From positions 1 through 64,000 of the forward strand of contig JAZOAI010000035.1 in assembly GCA_045595365.1 (NCBI GenBank): a stretch of DNA of 64,000 nucleotides, in the 5' to 3' direction. The first letter of the stretch is position 1. Each line of letters opens with the position of its first letter. Of the stretch, positions 32,800 through 40,198 are shown in pieces. This stretch comes from SIG480 sp045595365 (GTDB lineage: Bacteria; Bacillota; Clostridia; Oscillospirales; JAAYXM01). Below the pieces are notes generated by a model. It was not told the DNA's origin and searched no databases. It worked only from the letters and a program-made list of their open reading frames with translations. A program made the translations under genes and the position numbers.

Positions 32800-33459
32800 A
32801 TGGATAAAAGAAAAAACCTCGGACTGCCGGAATACACTCTCGGCGAAGAACTCGTAAATTCAATCTCACACGGCTGCGGTGCCGTTTTCGGAATAGTTGC
32901 GCTTGTTCTATGCGTTGTTTTTTCCGCCAGAAGCGGAGATGCTTGGAAAATTGTCAGCAGCTCGGTTTATGGCGCATCGATGATTCTTCTTTACACTATA
33001 TCAACTATCTACCACGCGCTCGGCATAAACCGTGCAAAGCGTGTTTTCAGAACGCTCGACCATTGCAGCATATATCTTCTCATCGCAGGAACATACACCC
33101 CGTATACCCTCGTTGCTATGCGGGGGCCTGTCGGCTTCTCGGTTTTCGGAATTATCTGGGCGGCGGCAGCGTGTGGAATTGCGCTCAACGGCGTCAGTGT
33201 TCAGAAATTCCGGGTAGTTTCGATGATCCTTTATATCGCTATGGGCTGGGCAGTTGTTTTCTCCGCAAGAACTCTTGCGGCAACAGTCTCTCTTGCCGGA
33301 ATTATTCTCCTCATTTCAGGCGGAGTTCTCTATACAATAGGCGCGGTTCTTTACGGAATCGGAAAAACAAAAAAATATATGCATTCCGTGTTCCACTTTC
33401 TCGCCCTCGGCGGAAGCGTTTGCCACTTTATTTCGATCTTCTCTTATATTATTCTATAA
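32800..33459 (+). CDS. hemolysin III / PAQR-family membrane protein
   Basis: A seven-helix membrane protein of 219 residues. The family motifs are EELVNSISHGCGA at the start, STIYHAL and LDHCSIYLLIAGTYTPY in the middle, and MHSVFHFLALGGSVCHF near the end; the His residues are the likely zinc ligands. The ATG at 32800 is chosen because CAGGAG lies upstream at proper spacing; an ATG eleven codons earlier overlaps the -10 box. Despite the name, haemolysis is not established for most members. Confidence 0.9.
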   Translation: MDKRKNLGLPEYTLGEELVNSISHGCGAVFGIVALVLCVVFSARSGDAWKIVSSSVYGASMILLYTISTIYHALGINRAKRVFRTLDHCSIYLLIAGTYTPYTLVAMRGPVGFSVFGIIWAAAACGIALNGVSVQKFRVVSMILYIAMGWAVVFSARTLAATVSLAGIILLISGGVLYTIGAVLYGIGKTKKYMHSVFHFLALGGSVCHFISIFSYIIL

Positions 33460-33858
33460 AAGAGAGTCCACACTTATGTTCGCTATCCCGTTCTGCTCAA
33501 ACTCGCGGATATAGCTTTCCTTCCGCGCTGGAAGCTCTTCCGAATCGACCTCACCCTCGGCAACATCGCGGTGAGCAAGCTCTTCGGCGAGGATTTCAAA
33601 AAATACGGCATCCTCATAGTCCATAATCGCTTCATGGATTCCGCCCTCTGAAAACGCGTTTGACGGGATGAAGCCCTCATCGGAAAGCTCAGTCAGTGAG
33701 TCCATCCCGCAGCGCAGGCATTGTGAAAAAATATGGCTTTCAACTTTGTCAAAATCGGGGATTCTGTCGTTCCCTCGGGTTGAATTCAGGACCCAGTTTC
33801 CTATATACACAAGATCAAGAAGTCTTCTAAACTGTTTCGTGGTAAGTTCAATCTGCAT
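33454..33858 (-). CDS. conserved protein of unknown function
   Basis: A cytoplasmic protein of 134 residues without signal or membrane segments, opening with MQIELTTKQFRRLLDLVYIG and rich in acidic residues. I recall similar short proteins in Clostridia and spirochaetes but no function. The ATG at 33858 follows GGGTGAT. The final codons overlap the end of the hemolysin III-type gene by six bases in opposite direction, leaving no room for a terminator between them. Confidence 0.75.
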   Translation of the reverse strand: MQIELTTKQFRRLLDLVYIGNWVLNSTRGNDRIPDFDKVESHIFSQCLRCGMDSLTELSDEGFIPSNAFSEGGIHEAIMDYEDAVFFEILAEELAHRDVAEGEVDSEELPARKESYIREFEQNGIANISVDSLL

Positions 33859-33970
33859 TTTTATCACCCATCCATTTAAATACTATTCAATTATACAACA
33901 TATGTTATTATTTTTCCACATATAAATAATCACGCAAAATTTTCATTAAATGAATCGGAGTTGTTTTTAT

Positions 33971-35023
33971 ATGAGTAAACTGCGTCTCGCCATCCTTTTT
34001 GGCGGAGCCTCAAGCGAACACGAAATTTCCCTGCGTTCCTCGGCAAGTGTGCTTTCGGGGCTTGACAAGTCGAAGTACGACATTTCGGTTGTCGGCATAA
34101 CGCGCACAGGGGATTGGTATTATCTCCCGAAGGTGACACCCGAAGCTATTGAGAAGGATACCTGGCAGAGCCTTGAAAAATATGAATGCACACTCTCCCT
34201 AAGCCGCAAAAGCTCAGGGCTCTATATATTTGAAAGCAGAGAGCTTTTCCCGATTGACGTTCTCTTCCCCGTTATGCACGGTGAAAACGCGGAGGACGGC
34301 CGCCTTCAGGGCGCGTGTGAGCTTGCGGGCATTCCGTGTGTCGGGCCCGGCTGCGCTTCCAGTGCCGCGTGTATGGATAAGTCTCTTACAAAGCTTCTCG
34401 CCGCAACGACGGGGGTAAAGCAGGCAGACTGGATTTGCGTAACGTCGTCCGATTTTAAAAAGCGCGATATACTTTCTGAAGTTGAGAAAAAGTTTGAATA
34501 CCCCGTTTTCGTGAAGCCTGCAGGAACAGGCTCTTCCGTCGGCGCTGCAAAGGCAACTAACCGCGCGACTCTTGCCGAAGCGCTCTCCTCGGCGCTCGTC
34601 TACGGCGGCAAAGCTCTTGTTGAAGAATTTATCCCCGCCCGCGAAATAGAGACAGCGGCGCTCGGGAATGACTCCGTCTCTATTTCCGTTTGCGGAGAGG
34701 TTTTGTCGGCAACGGAGACATACTCATATGAATCAAAATACATAAACAGCGCATCAAAAACAGTCATCCCGGCAGACCTGCCCGCGGATGTTTCCGAAAA
34801 AATCCGCAATTTCGCGGAGAAGATATACCGCGCCTGCTCTTGCCGTGGCCTTTCAAGGGTTGACTTCTTTATACACAAAAAAACGGGCGAGATTATCTTC
34901 AATGAGATAAACACCATTCCCGGGTTTACAAGCATAAGCATGTATGCAAAGCTTTTTGATGCGTGCGGAATTCCTTTTCCTGAGCTTCTTGACAGAATCA
35001 TCGCGTGTGCGGCGGAGGAATAA
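33971..35023 (+). CDS. ddl: D-alanine--D-alanine ligase
   Basis: Makes the D-Ala-D-Ala dipeptide of peptidoglycan. It is a 350-residue ATP-grasp enzyme with the N-terminal GGASSEHEISLRS, the central VFPVMHGENAEDG, the ATP-binding VKPAGTGSSVG near residue 186, and FNEINTIPGFTSISMY near the end with the magnesium and substrate ligands. GGAG precedes the ATG at 33971. The next gene, murI, starts two bases after the stop, linking two D-amino-acid steps of wall synthesis. Confidence 0.96.
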   Translation: MSKLRLAILFGGASSEHEISLRSSASVLSGLDKSKYDISVVGITRTGDWYYLPKVTPEAIEKDTWQSLEKYECTLSLSRKSSGLYIFESRELFPIDVLFPVMHGENAEDGRLQGACELAGIPCVGPGCASSAACMDKSLTKLLAATTGVKQADWICVTSSDFKKRDILSEVEKKFEYPVFVKPAGTGSSVGAAKATNRATLAEALSSALVYGGKALVEEFIPAREIETAALGNDSVSISVCGEVLSATETYSYESKYINSASKTVIPADLPADVSEKIRNFAEKIYRACSCRGLSRVDFFIHKKTGEIIFNEINTIPGFTSISMYAKLFDACGIPFPELLDRIIACAAEE

Positions 35024-35025
35024 TT

Positions 35026-35829
35026 ATGGATTTGAGGCCTATCGGCGTTTTTGACTCGGGGCTTGGCGGGCTTACTGCCGTTTCCGAAATAATGCGCCTT
35101 CTCCCGGGAGAAAATATAGTATACTTCGGCGATACTGCGCGCGTGCCCTACGGCACGCGTTCGGATGATACAATCACGCGCTATGCGCGCGAAGACATCG
35201 ACTTTCTCCGCTCGTTTGACATAAAAGCGATAATTATGGCGTGCGGGACCGTCAGTTCCGTATCTCTTCCCGAAATTGAGAAAGACTATGATATACCGAT
35301 GTTCGGCGTTGTAAAGCCGGCAGCTGCTACGGCGGTTGCGGCAACGAAGAACGGCCGTGTCGGAATCATCGGCACTTCCGCAACTATAAAAAGCCACTCT
35401 TATGAGCGAGAAATTTTGAAGCTTGCACCCTCGGCAGAGCTTTTCTCCGCGCCGTGCCCATTGTTTGTTCCCCTGGTCGAAAACGGAAGAACAAAAAGCG
35501 ACGATGTTGTCATAATGACAATGGTTCGTGAATATCTCTCTCCCCTTAAAGAGCAGGGCGTTGACACGCTCATAATGGGCTGCACCCACTATCCCATCAT
35601 AGAAAAGGCAATTTCGAGTTTTATGGGAGACACGGTTTCTCTCATTAACCCCGGCCTTGAGGCTGCAAAACTGCTTAAGGCTGAGGACAGCATTAAAAAA
35701 AGCAACTTAAAACGCGGCAAATATAAATTCTTTGTCTCGGATGATGCCGAGGGCTTTCTGCAGCACGCCTCCGATTTTCTCGGCGAGGCTCCCTGCGGCG
35801 AAGTCGCGCTTGCCCGGGTTGGAAGCTGA
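35026..35829 (+). CDS. murI: glutamate racemase with an altered catalytic-loop motif
   Basis: Supplies D-glutamate for peptidoglycan. The 267-residue protein has FDSGLGGLTAVSEI at the start, YFGDTARVPYG, and the two catalytic cysteines in ACGTVSS (near residue 74) and GCTHYP (near 187). The first motif is normally ACNTAS/ACNTxS; here Gly replaces the Asn that contacts substrate. The partner ddl is directly upstream, which supports the wall role. GGAGG precedes the ATG at 35026. Confidence 0.9.
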   Translation: MDLRPIGVFDSGLGGLTAVSEIMRLLPGENIVYFGDTARVPYGTRSDDTITRYAREDIDFLRSFDIKAIIMACGTVSSVSLPEIEKDYDIPMFGVVKPAAATAVAATKNGRVGIIGTSATIKSHSYEREILKLAPSAELFSAPCPLFVPLVENGRTKSDDVVIMTMVREYLSPLKEQGVDTLIMGCTHYPIIEKAISSFMGDTVSLINPGLEAAKLLKAEDSIKKSNLKRGKYKFFVSDDAEGFLQHASDFLGEAPCGEVALARVGS

Positions 35830-35843
35830 TTACGGAGGATATT

Positions 35844-36278
35844 ATGAAAAAAGATGTTATAATAACAATACGCGGTCTCCAGAGCTTTGAAGACAGTGGA
35901 GATGACAGCGTAGAGCTTGTTACAAGCGGCAGATTTTATGAAAAAAACGGATGTTATTATGTTTCCTACAAGGAAAGCGAGCTCACCGGCCTCGGAGACA
36001 CGACCACAACGGTGAAGATCGAAAAAAATAAGGTTACGGTTATTCGCTTCGGAGACCTCGAAACGCATTTGATTTTCGAAGAGGGGAAAAAGCATATTTC
36101 CTACTACGATATGGGCTTTGGAGCGCTTACCGTAGGAATCAGCACAAAAAGCATTGACAAAACCCTCTCCGATGACGGCGGGCGGATGAAAATTGATTAC
36201 GCAATGGAAATCAACAACGCCGTCGCAGGGGAAAGCGCTTTGTGCATGGACATCCGTGCCGCAGGAATTTCAAACTGA
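35844..36278 (+). CDS. DUF1934 (YwiB-like) small beta-barrel protein
   Basis: A 144-residue cytoplasmic protein matching the DUF1934 pattern: a TSGRFYEKNGCYYVSYKESE core near residue 27, the VTVIRFGDLETHLIFEEG strand pair, and the GALTVGISTKSI end. Members have a lipocalin-like barrel, without a settled function. It sits between murI and an S41 protease on the same strand. Confidence 0.85.
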   Translation: MKKDVIITIRGLQSFEDSGDDSVELVTSGRFYEKNGCYYVSYKESELTGLGDTTTTVKIEKNKVTVIRFGDLETHLIFEEGKKHISYYDMGFGALTVGISTKSIDKTLSDDGGRMKIDYAMEINNAVAGESALCMDIRAAGISN

Positions 36279-36307
36279 AGAAAAATAATTTAAACGGAGG
36301 AAAAACA

Positions 36308-37798
36308 ATGAAAAGAAAGCTTTTGAAAAAAACCGCCTTAATCCTTGCTCTTGTTTTTTCACTCTCTGTATTTTCATTTGCCGCAGAGATTGATTACGGG
36401 GCAGCACTTGACGAAGCTATCGGCATTTATCGCGAAAACAGTCTCTTCGGAAACCCGAACACAGACTACATACGCCAGGCGCTTATTGATAGCTTCGAAG
36501 AGAACCCTGATTTTTTCTATGATTTTCTCAACAAGATTTATGAGAAAAACGACCGTTATTCCCACTTTATGGCTCCGCAAACATATGATTCCGCCTACGG
36601 CAACACAAACACCATGGTCGGTGTCGGAATCACCATCACTTCATATGAAGAAAGTGAGCTTCTCACCATCACAAGCGTAGTCCAGGGCGGCCCGGCATCA
36701 CTTGCGGGTATCTGCGCGGGAGATAAACTTCTCTCGGTTGACGGCACAAACGTTGAGGACTTCCTCCCTGCCGAAGCCGGAATGGCTATACGCGGAAAGC
36801 TCGGAACAGACGTCACTTTGAAGGTTCTTCGCGGAGAAGAAACTCTCTCCTTCAAGGTTCGCCGCGATGTTGTAAGCCTCTCACACGTCTCTTCATCTAT
36901 AATAGATGAAAAAATCGGATATCTCCAGCTCAAGTATTTTGACGGCATCAACACGTTTATTGACTTTTTGGAAGCCTACCACGGCTTCCGGGATGCCGGT
37001 GTCAACACGGTTGTTCTTGATCTTCGCGATAATCGCGGCGGCGATTTGGACTGCTTCATAAACATCATGGATAACGTTGTCCCCAAAAAAGATGTTCCCT
37101 ACCTTATGACGTGGCAGGCAAACCCGCTGCAGCTGAAAGTCTTCCAGACAGAAGGATATGGCTGGGAATTTAATAAATTTGTTATCCTTATAAACGAAAA
37201 CACGGCTTCTGCCGCAGAGCTTCTTGCAGGCTCAATGCAAGACCTCGGATATGCCGTTGTCGTTGGAAAAACTTCATTCGGCAAGGGAATGGGGCAAAGG
37301 CACATTCAGACAAGCACCGGCGATGAAGCGGTTGTCACAGTGCTTGACTTAAAGCTTCCGGTAAGCGGAAGCTATGACGGAATAGGAATCAAGCCGGACT
37401 ATGAGGTTGATATGAAGCTTTCTCCCTACAAGCTTCCGCGCCTTACGGCACTTAAATCAAAGTCCGCTGCAAGCAAGATTAAACCGGAAAACGTAAAAGC
37501 CATCGAAGAAAGGCTCTCTCTTCTCGGATATTTCCACAGAACTCCCGACGATGTCTGGGATGCACAGACCGCTTTCGCGATTAATATGTTCTGCCGCGAC
37601 AATGACCTCCCTGCAATTTCTTCGATATGCAAATGGGAAACGATTGAGAAGATTGATGGCAAAACACGCGAGCTTGAAGAAAAAATGCTTGTTACGGATA
37701 CCCAGCTTGAGCGCGCGATGCAGCTTGCGGAGGAATACGCAAAATCTGACAAAAAAGCTGAGTGTATTGACCTTGATTTGATAGATTTTGTAAGATAA
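36308..37798 (+). CDS. S41-family (C-terminal processing) protease with peptidoglycan-binding-like end
   Basis: An exported serine protease of 496 residues. Residues 1-22 are a signal peptide ending in VFSFAA. A PDZ domain (GVGITITSYEESELLTI...GGPASLAGICAGDKLLSVDG, in two pieces) spans ~110-200. The catalytic Ser lies in NENTASAAELLAG near residue 302 and the Lys in GKTSFGKGMGQ near 327. Residues ~390-455 resemble a PG_binding_1 repeat (IEERLSLLGYF...AFAINMFCRDN). The ATG follows CGGAGG. It is the first of two S41 proteases in the window. Confidence 0.92.
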   Translation: MKRKLLKKTALILALVFSLSVFSFAAEIDYGAALDEAIGIYRENSLFGNPNTDYIRQALIDSFEENPDFFYDFLNKIYEKNDRYSHFMAPQTYDSAYGNTNTMVGVGITITSYEESELLTITSVVQGGPASLAGICAGDKLLSVDGTNVEDFLPAEAGMAIRGKLGTDVTLKVLRGEETLSFKVRRDVVSLSHVSSSIIDEKIGYLQLKYFDGINTFIDFLEAYHGFRDAGVNTVVLDLRDNRGGDLDCFINIMDNVVPKKDVPYLMTWQANPLQLKVFQTEGYGWEFNKFVILINENTASAAELLAGSMQDLGYAVVVGKTSFGKGMGQRHIQTSTGDEAVVTVLDLKLPVSGSYDGIGIKPDYEVDMKLSPYKLPRLTALKSKSAASKIKPENVKAIEERLSLLGYFHRTPDDVWDAQTAFAINMFCRDNDLPAISSICKWETIEKIDGKTRELEEKMLVTDTQLERAMQLAEEYAKSDKKAECIDLDLIDFVR

Positions 37799-37821
37799 TT
37801 AAAGTTTTTTTGCAAAAAAAC

Positions 37822-37850
37822 TTGCAATTTTCGGATATATATGGTATACT
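37822..37850 (+). promoter_or_regulatory. sigma-A promoter of the rimP-ribF operon
   Basis: TTGCAA, a 17-base spacer and TATACT, some 75 bases before the rimP start. Confidence 0.75.
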
Positions 37851-37876
37851 CACCATATAGTAGGTAAGTAAGAATT

Positions 37877-37904
37877 CGAGAGTGGGCGAACGCGTCCACT
37901 CTCG
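37877..37904 (+). promoter_or_regulatory. leader hairpin of the rimP-nusA operon
   Basis: CGAGAGTGG pairs with CCACTCTCG around an 11-base GC-rich loop, within the 5' UTR and without a following T run. It may stabilise the message or bind an operon product such as NusA; this is inference. Confidence 0.5.
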
Positions 37905-37927
37905 TACTACTTGTAAGGGGTGTTTTT

Positions 37928-38383
37928 TTGAATAAGATTACAGAAACAATTTCCGGGCTTGCCACGCCCATAGCCGAGAAATTAGGGCTTGAAATCTGGG
38001 ATGTCGACTTTGTAAAAGAGGGCGGCGAAAGGTATCTTCGCGTCTATATTGACCGGGAAGGCGGAGTTTCGATAAACGACTGCGAAGCCTTCTCCCGCGC
38101 CTTTGACAAAATCCTTGATGAGGCTGATCCGATTGAAGAATCATACATCTTCGAGGTGTCAAGCGCGGGGCTTGAGAGGCGGCTTTACCGCCCGTCCGAT
38201 TTTGAGAGGTATATGGGAAGCCCCGTAACCCTCAAAACCTTTTCTCCAAAGGACGGCAAAAAAGAATTCTTCGGCAATCTCGAGTCGTATAACGACGGCG
38301 ATGTTACGCTCTCCTCAGACGGGGAGATGATAAGCTTTGCAAAAAAAGAGATTGCATCTGTAAGGCTTCGTGTTGAATTTTAA
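37928..38383 (+). CDS. rimP: ribosome maturation factor RimP
   Basis: Assists 30S subunit assembly. The 151 residues include the typical GLEIWDVDFVKEGGERYLRVY and the Sm-like C-terminal half (SSAGLERRL near residue 77). It starts at TTG with AAGGGG before it and heads the conserved nusA-infB operon. Confidence 0.95.
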   Translation: MNKITETISGLATPIAEKLGLEIWDVDFVKEGGERYLRVYIDREGGVSINDCEAFSRAFDKILDEADPIEESYIFEVSSAGLERRLYRPSDFERYMGSPVTLKTFSPKDGKKEFFGNLESYNDGDVTLSSDGEMISFAKKEIASVRLRVEF

Positions 38384-38422
38384 AGATTAAATAAAATAAA
38401 ATATAAAGGGGACGATTAAAAA

Positions 38423-39481
38423 ATGAACGCAGAATTTTTTGCTGCCATCGCGCAGCTTGAGGCGGAAAAAGGAATTCCGCAGGACTATATGCTCGAGAGA
38501 GTTGCTCAGGCTCTTCTTGCGGCATACAAGCGCGACAACGCAGGAGTCGTTGAAAACGTATTTGTCGAGCCTGACGTTGAGAAAAAAGAAATCCGTATGT
38601 TTGCTAAAAAAGTTGTCGTCGAGGCGGTTGAAAACCCCGCCGAGGAAATCGCACTTGACGATGCGAAAAAGTATTCCAAAAAAGCCGGCATCGGAGATGT
38701 TGTAAGCATTGACATTTCGACCCGCGACTTTGGGCGAATCGCCGCTCAGACTGCAAAGCAGGTCATCATCCAGGGTATCCGCGAGGCTGAGCGCGGCGTT
38801 GTGTTCCGCGAGTTCACCTCGAAAGAACACGAGCTTCTCACAGCTCTTGTCACCCGCACCGACCCCCGAAACGGCGGCGCTTCAATTGAAATTTCAGGTT
38901 CAAAAGACAAAACAGAAATCTATCTCGGTGCCAAGGAGCAGATTCCCGGCGAGGTTCTCCGCGAGGGAGACCGCGTAAAAATCTATGTCGTCGAAGTCAA
39001 GCGCTCCGACCGTGGCCCGCAGATTATAATTTCAAGAACTCATCCCGGTCTTGTCCGCCGTCTGTTTGAAATCGAGGTTCCCGAAATTCACGACGGAACA
39101 GTTGAGATTAAAAGCATTGCACGCGAGGCAGGCTCCAGAACAAAGATTGCAGTTTCAACAAACGATGCAAACGTCGACCCCATCGGTGCCTGCGTAGGCC
39201 CGCACGGCAATCGCGTTGCGGCGATCGTAGATGAAATCCGCGGTGAGAAAATCGATATAGTCAAGTTTTCAGATGACATCAGCGAATTCGTTGCGGCAGC
39301 TCTTGCCCCTGCAAGCGTCATATCGGTTGATGCAGACGAAGAAGCTCATTCCTGCCGCGTTATTGTCGAGGATGACCAGCTTTCTCTTGCAATAGGTAAG
39401 GACGGCCAAAACGCCCGCCTTGCCGCAAAGCTCACGGGGTACAAAATTGATATAAAACCTGCAAGCAGCATTTCCCAGTAA
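38423..39481 (+). CDS. nusA: transcription termination/antitermination factor NusA
   Basis: Binds RNA polymerase and RNA, controlling pausing and termination. It has 352 residues: the N-terminal polymerase-binding domain to ~125, the S1 domain (GDRVKIYVVEVKRSDRGPQI region), and two KH domains (VGPHGNRV; AIGKDGQNARLA). The acidic C-terminal repeats of enterobacterial NusA are absent, as usual in Firmicutes. Confidence 0.97.
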   Translation: MNAEFFAAIAQLEAEKGIPQDYMLERVAQALLAAYKRDNAGVVENVFVEPDVEKKEIRMFAKKVVVEAVENPAEEIALDDAKKYSKKAGIGDVVSIDISTRDFGRIAAQTAKQVIIQGIREAERGVVFREFTSKEHELLTALVTRTDPRNGGASIEISGSKDKTEIYLGAKEQIPGEVLREGDRVKIYVVEVKRSDRGPQIIISRTHPGLVRRLFEIEVPEIHDGTVEIKSIAREAGSRTKIAVSTNDANVDPIGACVGPHGNRVAAIVDEIRGEKIDIVKFSDDISEFVAAALAPASVISVDADEEAHSCRVIVEDDQLSLAIGKDGQNARLAAKLTGYKIDIKPASSISQ

Positions 39482-39504
39482 GCCGGCAAGGTGGTGTCTG
39501 TGAT

Positions 39505-39783
39505 ATGACAAAGGAAAAAAAGAGCCCGAGGCGCTTATGCGTTGCGTGCAGAGAAATGTGCGAGAAGCGCGAGCTTGTTCGCATCACAAAGTCAAAAACC
39601 GGCGAAATCTCTCTTGACGTGACCGGAAAAGCTCCCGGCAGAGGCGCATATATATGCAAAAACAAAAGCTGTTTGCAAAAAGCTCAGAAAACCCGCGCGC
39701 TTGAACGGGCTTTTTCTCAGAACATAACGGAAGAAGTTTACGCCGCTCTCCAGTCCTCGCTTTCGGAGGTTTGTGATGAGTGA
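39505..39783 (+). CDS. ylxR: YlxR-family RNA-binding protein (DUF448)
   Basis: A 92-residue basic protein with the family signature RLCVACREMCEKREL at the start and GRGAYICKNKSC in the middle. It lies between nusA and ylxQ, as in Bacillus, and overlaps the next gene by eight bases. Confidence 0.95.
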   Translation: MTKEKKSPRRLCVACREMCEKRELVRITKSKTGEISLDVTGKAPGRGAYICKNKSCLQKAQKTRALERAFSQNITEEVYAALQSSLSEVCDE

Positions 39784-40168
39784 TTCATACTTAAACCTTT
39801 TAGGCCTTGCCCGAAGGGCAGGGATGCTTGAGGCAGGAGACGAAGCTACAAAGGGGGCAATCGCAAGAGGCGCAGCAAGGCTTCTTCTTATCGCGGCTGA
39901 CTCGTCGGAGAGAACCCGCGAAACCTTTGAGTTTATTGCCGAAAGCTCGGCTCTTTCGCATATTACCGTTTCAGAAACCCGCGAAGAGCTTGGAAACGCC
40001 ATTGGGAAGCGCCCATGCGCAGTTGTCGCTCTCTGCGATACAGGTTTCTGCGCGGCAATTTTAAAAAAGCTCGCCGATGGAAACGATGAGGCGAGGTCGC
40101 TTCTCCCTCACTTTGAACAGAAGGCAGAAAGAGCGAAACGGCGAAAAAAGACAACCCGCAAACAATAA
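39776..40168 (+). CDS. ylxQ: L7Ae-family RNA-binding protein YlxQ
   Basis: A 130-residue ribosomal-protein-like kink-turn binder, opening with LNLLGLARRAGMLEAGDEAT and having LLIAADSS. The basic C-terminal tail (KRRKKTTRKQ) is longer than in ribosomal L7Ae. A GTG codon just before the ATG is an alternative start; TCGGAGG precedes both. Confidence 0.93.
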   Translation: MSDSYLNLLGLARRAGMLEAGDEATKGAIARGAARLLLIAADSSERTRETFEFIAESSALSHITVSETREELGNAIGKRPCAVVALCDTGFCAAILKKLADGNDEARSLLPHFEQKAERAKRRKKTTRKQ

Positions 40169-40198
40169 ATACGAATTCAAACGGAGGTGGAATACTGT

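Noticed and set aside
34600..35589. 329-residue open frame on the minus strand
   Set aside because: It is antisense to the certain ddl and murI genes, rich in Arg, Ser and Cys as shadow frames are, and without a start signal.
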